Shown in pieces: positions 1 to 4,124 of a DNA stretch of 6,812 bases. The notes under the pieces were generated by a model. The model made no database searches and was not told where the DNA came from. It saw nothing but the letters and a program-made list of their open reading frames with translations. The stretch comes from Candidatus Aminicenantota bacterium (GTDB lineage: Bacteria > Acidobacteriota > Aminicenantia > UBA2199), in assembly GCA_029939015.1 (NCBI GenBank), contig JAOZTV010000172.1, positions 1 to 6,812 of the forward strand, written 5' to 3'. The stretch's first letter is position 1, and the number at the start of each line of letters is the position of its first letter. The position numbers and the translations under genes were made by a program.

Positions 1-437
1 TCTGGAAAATAAGTAGTCAATCCCTCACTCTTTGCCTTTGTCTCATTATATCCCTTATTATTCTTAATATAATCTGGAACACTCGTTTTATATCCTGGAT
101 AAGTAAATCTGAATCTCAATATCGCCTGATGTCCATTTGCTACAATTTTATTAAATACCCTTTCTACCTTTGTCCAGTTATATGCACCTTTTGAACTTAC
201 AATATCATTATAAAGCATATAAGAAAATTCAAGTTGGATAGCATCTATTGAAGCATGAGGAGAATCCTCCCATATAACAATACCGGTAAATGGTTGTACA
301 CTATCAATCTTACTACTCAAAGAAACATTGATTTCAGTTTCAAGCTCTTCCTCAGGTATTTGTTCCTCTTCAACAACTTTACACATAGTAACAAAGAGTA
401 GTATTAATAATATAAAATAAAACTTAATACTTTTCAT
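1..437 (-). CDS. Secreted or lipoprotein-like protein, DUF4874/DUF4832-like, N-terminal part only
   Basis: This gene is cut by the left edge of the window; 145 codons are readable from an ATG at 435-437. A GGAG ribosome-binding site (443-446) sits 5 bases upstream. Residues 1-18 form a signal sequence (Lys at 2 and 5, then a run of Ile, Leu and Phe) ending at Cys19, so it may be a lipoprotein. The residue before the Cys is Met, which is unusual for a lipobox. Residues 20-45 are an acidic, Glu-rich linker. From about residue 50, the GIVIW, YNW, GHQAILRF and TYPG segments, followed by PDYIK, resemble the N-terminal half of DUF4874/DUF4832 proteins, extracellular domains thought to have a glycosidase-like barrel. 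This assignment is from memory of the family pattern. The gene lies 111 bases downstream of the aminopeptidase gene on the same strand and may be co-transcribed with it. Its start lies inside a direct repeat. Function and substrate are unknown. Confidence 0.72.
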   Translation of the reverse strand, partial: MKSIKFYFILLILLFVTMCKVVEEEQIPEEELETEINVSLSSKIDSVQPFTGIVIWEDSPHASIDAIQLEFSYMLYNDIVSSKGAYNWTKVERVFNKIVANGHQAILRFRFTYPGYKTSVPDYIKNNKGYNETKAKSEGLTTYFP

Positions 438-545
438 CTCATCTCCAATCTCTTACTCCCTGCCTCTCTGCCTATTCCCTATTCCCTTATTGCTTCATCT
501 CATCTTTAATCCCTTACTCCCTGCCTCTCTGCCTATTCCCTATTG
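435..545. repeat. Two-copy 61-bp-period direct repeat with nested heptamer and octamer units
   Basis: Positions 435-483 and 496-544 match at 46 of 49 bases, and 452-483 is identical to 513-544 over 32 bases. Read on the minus strand, each copy is purine-rich. It contains GGGAATA-type heptamers and GGCAGAGA/GGCAGGGA octamers, then a GATGAGATG end. The first copy ends exactly at the ATG of the left-hand gene and carries its GGAG site. The second copy has AAAG at the same place, and its ATG opens only a three-codon frame (MKQ, stop). The repeat fills most of the gap between the two minus-strand genes. The pattern resembles dispersed intergenic heptanucleotide repeats known from cyanobacteria, but kinship is not implied. 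Confidence 0.85.
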
Positions 546-548
546 CCT

Positions 549-1940
549 CTATCTTGTACCCATTATACTTTCAATCTCTTCAACAGTCTTAGGAATAGCC
601 TTACCCAATACCCTATGACCATTTTTTGTTACAAGAATATCGTCTTCTATTCTAATACCACCAAATCCAATATACTCTTCTGCCTTTTCATAGTTAATAT
701 ATTCAGATAACTTATTTTCAGCCTTCCATTGTTTAATTAAATCAGGAATGAAATATATTCCAGGCTCAATAGTAATCACATTTCCCGTTTTTAATTCTTT
801 AGCAAGTCTTAAAAATGCCAGTCCAAATTGTTCACTTCTTTTTAAACCACCAGTATAACCAACAAAATTTTCTCCATAATTTTCCATATCATGCACATCA
901 AGTCCTATCATGTGTCCAAGTCCATGAGGAAAGAAAAGTGCATGAGCTCCATTTGCAACTATATCATCAATATTTCCTTTTAAAAAGCCTAAATTCTTTA
1001 AACCTGATGCAATTACCTTAGCTGCAATTAAATGAAGTGTTTTATTCATGACCCCAGGTTTAATTTCTTTGATGGCTTCCATTTGAGCATCAAGAACAAT
1101 TTGGTAGATTGCTTTCTGTTTATCGGTAAATTTTCCACTTACTGGAAAAGTCCTTGTTATATCTGATGCATAGTATTCAGGAGATTCTGCCCCTGAATCA
1201 ACAAGTAATAAGTCACCGTTTTCAAGTACATTACTATGATTGTGATTATGAAGAGTCTCTCCATTTTTTGTCAATATTATTGGGAATGAATAATGACTTC
1301 CTCTTTGAGAAAGTATTCCTTCCATTTTCCCAACTAACTGCTGTTCAATAATACCAGCCCTAGCCTTTGACATAATCATAGATAACATTTCATAAGAAAT
1401 ATCAAGTGCTTTTTCCATTTCAGCTATTTCAATATCAGTTTTAATATCCCTTAATTCAATAATCGCCTTAATTAATTCCTCGGATACAAAATCATTTACA
1501 AAAGAAGTTTTTATACCCAATACTCTTTCAATTTCAATTACAATATCAGCCTTATATGGTGGCAGATAATGAATTTTTCTACCTCCTTTAATAGCAGATT
1601 TTAAAACATTATCAAGTTTTACTTTCTCTCCAATTCCCTCTGCACCTATAGTTTTGCCTAAATCTGATACTGTTGGCATCTGCCCCATCCAGATAACATC
1701 ATCTATGTCAAAATCATTACCATATAGATAGTCCTTATTATTATCAACATCTATCAAACCTGCAAAACCGGGTTTGTCAATACCAAAAAAATAAAGAAAA
1801 CTACTATCCTGGCGAAATGGAAGTTGATTAGCCCTGTAGTTCATTGGGCTATCAATATTGCCAGGCAAATATACTAATCCACTCTTTATCTTTTTTCTTA
1901 AATTCTTTCTTCTTTCTTCATAAATACTTTTATCAAACAT
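549..1940 (-). CDS. pepP: Xaa-Pro aminopeptidase, peptidase family M24B (PepP-like)
   Basis: This cytoplasmic metallopeptidase is expected to remove an N-terminal residue that precedes proline, using two metal ions (usually Mn). Residues 1 to about 150 form the AMP_N (creatinase-like) domain, with the typical FRQDSSFLYFFG segment at 42-53. Residues 165-450 form the pita-bread catalytic domain. All five metal ligands are visible: Asp248 (LLVDSG), Asp260 (ASDITRTFP), His343 (HGLGH), Glu392 (IEPGIY) and Glu432 (RIEDD). His350 in the following LDVHD matches the second conserved His. The length of 463 residues is close to the usual 440-470. The ATG at 1938-1940 has an AAGGAG site 7 bases upstream (1948-1953), so the start is secure; the stop is TAG. 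A promoter lies upstream at 1977-2005. No signal peptide is seen. The family is clear; the exact substrate range is not, and prolidase activity cannot be excluded. Confidence 0.95.
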   Translation of the reverse strand: MFDKSIYEERRKNLRKKIKSGLVYLPGNIDSPMNYRANQLPFRQDSSFLYFFGIDKPGFAGLIDVDNNKDYLYGNDFDIDDVIWMGQMPTVSDLGKTIGAEGIGEKVKLDNVLKSAIKGGRKIHYLPPYKADIVIEIERVLGIKTSFVNDFVSEELIKAIIELRDIKTDIEIAEMEKALDISYEMLSMIMSKARAGIIEQQLVGKMEGILSQRGSHYSFPIILTKNGETLHNHNHSNVLENGDLLLVDSGAESPEYYASDITRTFPVSGKFTDKQKAIYQIVLDAQMEAIKEIKPGVMNKTLHLIAAKVIASGLKNLGFLKGNIDDIVANGAHALFFPHGLGHMIGLDVHDMENYGENFVGYTGGLKRSEQFGLAFLRLAKELKTGNVITIEPGIYFIPDLIKQWKAENKLSEYINYEKAEEYIGFGGIRIEDDILVTKNGHRVLGKAIPKTVEEIESIMGTR

Positions 1941-1976
1941 TATTATTCTCCTTCTAATTTATTCAATTTATAAACA

Positions 1977-2005
1977 ATATTACAATAATTCAAAAACTAA
2001 ATCAA
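1977..2005 (-). promoter_or_regulatory. Sigma-70-type promoter for the aminopeptidase gene
   Basis: On the minus strand, TTGATT (2000-2005) and TAATAT (1977-1982) are separated by 17 bases. Transcription would start near 1970, giving a leader of about 30 bases before the ATG at 1940. The surroundings are very AT-rich, so chance matches are likely, but the exact spacing and the position just upstream of the gene support the call. Confidence 0.55.
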
Positions 2006-2055
2006 GAAATAATTTAGAAAAGGAAAAAAAAGTTTAAAAAATAATTTAATTTTAA

Positions 2056-2084
2056 TTGACTTTTATTTTGTTTATTATTATAAT
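2056..2084 (+). promoter_or_regulatory. Strong sigma-70-type promoter for the porin gene
   Basis: TTGACT (2056-2061) and a perfect TATAAT (2079-2084) are separated by 17 bases, one mismatch from full consensus. A second TATAAT at 2089-2094 is not placed correctly for this -35. Start of transcription is expected near 2091, giving a leader of roughly 48 bases. Such a strong promoter fits an abundant outer-membrane protein. Confidence 0.75.
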
Positions 2085-2094
2085 TTTTTATAAT

Positions 2095-2112
2095 CTATAT
2101 CAAATGATATAG
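2095..2112. promoter_or_regulatory. Perfect 8-bp inverted repeat near the porin transcription start (possible operator)
   Basis: CTATATCA and TGATATAG are perfect inverted arms separated by AA. The dyad begins 10 bases past the -10 box, so it covers about +4 to +21 of the transcript. A repressor bound here would block initiation. As RNA, its two-base loop and AU-rich arms make only a weak hairpin, so a DNA-binding site is the better reading. No regulator family can be named from the sequence. Confidence 0.45.
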
Positions 2113-2138
2113 GCATAAACACTAAATAGGAGGAATTA

Positions 2139-3143
2139 ATGAAGAAAATTTTTGTATTAACACTTGTATTATTGTTCTCAGTTGTTACACTGAGTGCGGG
2201 GAATGTTTATTTTAAAGGACTTATTCAGAACTGGTTTTCTTATGCAGATCAAGCTGCTGATAACGGCAGTGCAATGGGATTTGCAAATAAGAGAGTAAGA
2301 TTTATCCCTTATGGAACTTTTGGTAAAAACATTAAATGGGGTTTTCATGTTGCATTTGATAAGGGAGCAACACCTAATTTATTTGATGCATTTATTGAGT
2401 ATAAGTTTTCAAATCAATTCTCATTAAAAATGGGAAAATTTGCTGCACCAGGAGCAGTTTCAGGAGCACTTACTTCATCAGGAGCATTAGATCTTGTTGA
2501 AAGAGCACCTATCACAATGGTCTGGGCTGGTGGAAGCGCCTTACACGGATACAGAGCATTTGGTGTTCAGGCACATGGTAAATTAATGGATGGAAAACTT
2601 TATTATGCTCTAATGCTTGCAAACCCTGTAGCAAATAACATTTTTCTACCAAGTATTAAAGCTACATCACATATTAATGAAGCAAGTGGTTTAGGAATAT
2701 GGAGCAGACTTGAAGCAAAACCAATGGCAGGACTAAAATTAGGTGGTTTTTTTGGCAGTAGCACTGCAACTAATTCATCAAGTGTTGAATATAAGAGAAG
2801 TTCTTATGGAGCTCATCTTTTTTATAAAAAAAATGGTATAAATTTCAAACTTGAATATATTGGTGGAGACAATGGTGGCATTGAATATAACGGAATGGTT
2901 GCAGTATTTGGTTATAAATTAAACAAAAAGTTTGAACCTATTATAAGATATGATTTTGTTACTCCTAAAGATGGTGGAGAAAAATTTACTAATTTCTCTA
3001 TTGGACTCAATTATTTTGCAGGAAAAGGTATCAAATATCAGGTGAACTATCTATTAAGAAACGAAGAACTCGTAGATGTAGCTAATAATATTTTCTATAT
3101 TAACTTCCAATACGGATTTAACAGTAAAAGTAAAAAAAAGTAA
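2139..3143 (+). CDS. Outer-membrane beta-barrel porin, Porin_O_P-like
   Basis: This 334-residue protein begins at an ATG with AGGAGG (2128-2133) 5 bases upstream. Residues 1-20 are a classical signal peptide (KK, hydrophobic core, LSA before GN), so the mature protein probably starts at Gly21. The rest is a succession of short amphipathic strands with Gly/Asn/Asp turns and alternating aromatic residues, as in a barrel. The run from KRVRF (51-55) through HVAFDKG (70-76), LFDAFIEYKF (81-90) and LKMGKFAAP (96-104) matches the pattern of phosphate-selective porin O/P-type proteins, in which a strand carrying an acidic residue is followed by a GKF-P motif. The last strand ends at Phe327 (FYINFQYGF), with a short NSKSKKK tail after the usual terminal aromatic residue. 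It is a single-gene unit with its own promoter and a terminator. Substrate is unknown; phosphate selectivity should not be assumed. Confidence 0.75.
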   Translation: MKKIFVLTLVLLFSVVTLSAGNVYFKGLIQNWFSYADQAADNGSAMGFANKRVRFIPYGTFGKNIKWGFHVAFDKGATPNLFDAFIEYKFSNQFSLKMGKFAAPGAVSGALTSSGALDLVERAPITMVWAGGSALHGYRAFGVQAHGKLMDGKLYYALMLANPVANNIFLPSIKATSHINEASGLGIWSRLEAKPMAGLKLGGFFGSSTATNSSSVEYKRSSYGAHLFYKKNGINFKLEYIGGDNGGIEYNGMVAVFGYKLNKKFEPIIRYDFVTPKDGGEKFTNFSIGLNYFAGKGIKYQVNYLLRNEELVDVANNIFYINFQYGFNSKSKKK

Positions 3144-3154
3144 TACTAAATAAA

Positions 3155-3182
3155 GAATAAGCCTGAATATTCAGGCTTATTC
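3155..3182. terminator. Bidirectional intrinsic terminator: 28-bp perfect palindrome
   Basis: GAATAAGCCTGAAT is followed directly by its exact reverse complement. After one mismatch the symmetry resumes for three more pairs (3151-3153 with 3184-3186). The RNA would form a stem around GCCTGA/TCAGGC. It is followed by T-rich sequence on the plus strand (from 3177) and, more clearly, on the minus strand, where a run of T reads from 3139 down to 3132. It lies between the convergent porin and toxin-antitoxin transcripts and can end both. The stop codon of the small acidic gene (3177-3179) lies inside the right arm. Confidence 0.85.
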
Positions 3183-3377
3183 CTTATTCCAATTTTTCAT
3201 ATCATATTTTTTCCATTTGTTTTTAATCCAGTCAGGTAGTTCAGATTCAGGTTCGTCCCAATCGATATTTTCAATCTCAAAAACCTCTTCATCCACTTTT
3301 TCAAGATCTTTGAAAATATTACGATAATCAATATAACCGCCCTCATCAAGAACATTTCTTAAATTTTTATCGCTCAT
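3177..3377 (-). CDS. Small acidic Trp-rich protein, third gene of the toxin-antitoxin operon
   Basis: I do not recognise this 66-residue protein. I chose the ATG at 3375-3377 because a strong GGGAGGAG site (3380-3387) stands directly before it. A longer frame from a TTG at 3426-3428 would overlap the end of the toxin gene and has no such site. The protein has 19 Asp/Glu against 11 Lys/Arg and four Trp (residues 40, 50, 55 and 63). The acidic residues cluster at about 24-49, and the last 16 residues are basic and aromatic (WIKNKWKKYDMKNW). There is no signal peptide, membrane segment or Cys. The gene starts 13 bases after the toxin stop and ends inside the terminator palindrome, so it is almost certainly co-transcribed with the toxin and antitoxin. 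By inference it may act with them, for example as an accessory neutraliser or chaperone, but it could be an unrelated passenger. Confidence 0.75.
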   Translation of the reverse strand: MSDKNLRNVLDEGGYIDYRNIFKDLEKVDEEVFEIENIDWDEPESELPDWIKNKWKKYDMKNWNKE

Positions 3378-3390
3378 AACTCCTCCCTTT

Positions 3391-3792
3391 TTATATATTT
3401 TTAATAATAGATATATTAAGTTTTTCAAAACTTTTATCCATTGTTATTATCTTATTAATTTTTCTATCTCTGGTTTCTTCTGCAATCATTATTTTTTTTA
3501 TATTAATTGATGGGTTTTTCTTATAGAGTTCTATAACTCTATAAAAGAAATCACCCTTTTCTATATAAAAAACATAATTACTTAATATTGCAATAATATA
3601 ATTATAAATTGTCTGACGATTAAGTTTATACTTATCTTCAAGTACTTCAACAACTTCACTAATAGTTTGAATTGGTACAAAGACCTTTTCCCTTTTTTCT
3701 TTTAATTTGTAAAATAAATCCTTTGCTAACAACATTTTTTTATCCGATGTAAATAAACCAATAAGAAAAGAAGTGTCAACGGCAAATTTCAC
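3391..3792 (-). CDS. PIN-domain toxin, VapC-like ribonuclease
   Basis: This 133-residue protein is the likely toxin of a type II system; PIN toxins cleave tRNA, rRNA or mRNA using Mg held by acidic residues. Visible PIN features are Asp6 in the N-terminal VDTSFLIGLF strand, Glu46 in the TISEVVEVLE helix, and Asp119 in the C-terminal TMDKSFEKL motif. The third acidic position, normally the Asp of a D-x-x-I-A helix, seems to be Lys100 (KIMIAEE), with Glu105 and Glu106 one turn later. Translation starts at GTG (3790-3792), one base after the antitoxin stop. The likely ribosome-binding site AAGGA (3801-3805) lies inside the antitoxin gene, so the two are probably translationally coupled. The length is normal for the family. 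The fold is confident; activity and target are inferred. Confidence 0.87.
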   Translation of the reverse strand: MKFAVDTSFLIGLFTSDKKMLLAKDLFYKLKEKREKVFVPIQTISEVVEVLEDKYKLNRQTIYNYIIAILSNYVFYIEKGDFFYRVIELYKKNPSINIKKIMIAEETRDRKINKIITMDKSFEKLNISIIKNI

Positions 3793-3793
3793 T

Positions 3794-3997
3794 TTAAATA
3801 TCCTTCTCTTTTATATTGACAGGAAGTGTACCAAAATATTTTTCTATTCCTTCATACTTTTTAATAATAAGTTTTTCATTAATAAGCTCAAAAATTATAT
3901 TATCCCCTATCTTTGCATCAAGATAATCCCTGACTTTTTTAGGAAGCGTCAATTGCCCCTTACTTGTCATTTTTGACTTACTAAATACTGTCTCCAT
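3794..3997 (-). CDS. AbrB/MazE-type antitoxin with SpoVT-AbrB DNA-binding domain
   Basis: This 67-residue protein is the likely antitoxin and autorepressor of the toxin-antitoxin operon. Residues 6-48 form the swapped-hairpin domain, with the diagnostic SKGQLTLPKKVRDYLDAKIGD core at 12-32 followed by the IIFEL and KLIIKK strands. Residues 49-67 (including FGTLP) form a short tail, the part that in this family usually binds and inhibits the PIN toxin. Start is ATG at 3995-3997; an AAGGAG site lies 12 bases upstream (4010-4015), and a weaker AAGG lies too close to the ATG. An internal Met at residue 10 is possible but would cut into the domain. A divergent promoter is at 4022-4050. Antitoxins of this type normally bind their own promoter, which here would also lie next to the feo promoter. 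Confidence 0.9.
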   Translation of the reverse strand: METVFSKSKMTSKGQLTLPKKVRDYLDAKIGDNIIFELINEKLIIKKYEGIEKYFGTLPVNIKEKDI

Positions 3998-4021
3998 ACC
4001 TTCTTTTTTCTCCTTACATTT

Positions 4022-4050
4022 AATTTACACCATAGAAATTAAAAAGTCAA
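4022..4050 (-). promoter_or_regulatory. Sigma-70-type promoter for the toxin-antitoxin operon
   Basis: On the minus strand, TTGACT (4045-4050) and TAAATT (4022-4027) are separated by 17 bases, with TG directly before the -10 box. Transcription would start near 4015, leaving a leader of under 20 bases that holds the AAGGAG site. Its -35 box is only 7 bases from that of the divergent feo promoter. Confidence 0.6.
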
Positions 4051-4057
4051 GGAAATA

Positions 4058-4086
4058 TTGACATTATTTATTTTTAAGAGTAAAAT
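4058..4086 (+). promoter_or_regulatory. Sigma-70-type promoter for the feo operon
   Basis: A perfect TTGACA (4058-4063) and TAAAAT (4081-4086) are separated by 17 bases, one mismatch from full consensus. Transcription would start near 4093, giving a leader of about 32 bases. I see no convincing Fur box around it. The dyad at 4093-4108 is the only candidate operator seen. Confidence 0.72.
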
Positions 4087-4092
4087 CTTTTT

Positions 4093-4108
4093 GTTAGTCT
4101 CGGCTAAC
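4093..4108. promoter_or_regulatory. Dyad at the feo transcription start (operator or 5' hairpin)
   Basis: GTTAG and CTAAC are perfect inverted arms around a six-base TCTCGG centre. The dyad starts 6 bases past the -10 box, so it lies at the expected start of the mRNA, just before the GGGAG ribosome-binding site (4114-4118). It could be a repressor site or a short 5' stem-loop. The half-sites recall the GTTAG/CTAAC of DtxR-family boxes, but the centre is longer than in those sites, so that link is speculative. Confidence 0.4.
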
Positions 4109-4124
4109 TTTTTGGGAGATTTTT

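Noticed and set aside
435..545. CRISPR array
   Set aside because: There are only two copies, the spacing segment is about 12 bases, and the repeat is made of nested heptamers and octamers with no cas genes nearby.
815..1351. Plus-strand open frames of 65-68 codons (815-1021 and 1154-1351)
   Set aside because: They lie entirely within the aminopeptidase gene on the opposite strand, give His/Gln/Leu-rich nonsense proteins and lack ribosome-binding sites.
2089..2094. Second TATAAT as an alternative porin -10 box
   Set aside because: It would be 27 bases from the TTGACT box, and no better -35 lies at the right distance upstream.
3378..3428. TTG-started extension of the small acidic protein by 17 residues
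   Set aside because: It overlaps the toxin coding sequence and has no ribosome-binding site at the TTG, while the internal ATG follows GGGAGGAG directly.
3773..3976. Plus-strand 67-codon frame
   Set aside because: It is antisense to the clearly identified antitoxin gene and the start of the toxin gene, and its product has no recognisable features.
4021..4124. Fur box upstream of feoAB
   Set aside because: AT-rich sequence gives partial matches, but no 19-base GATAATGATAATCATTATC-like palindrome is present.
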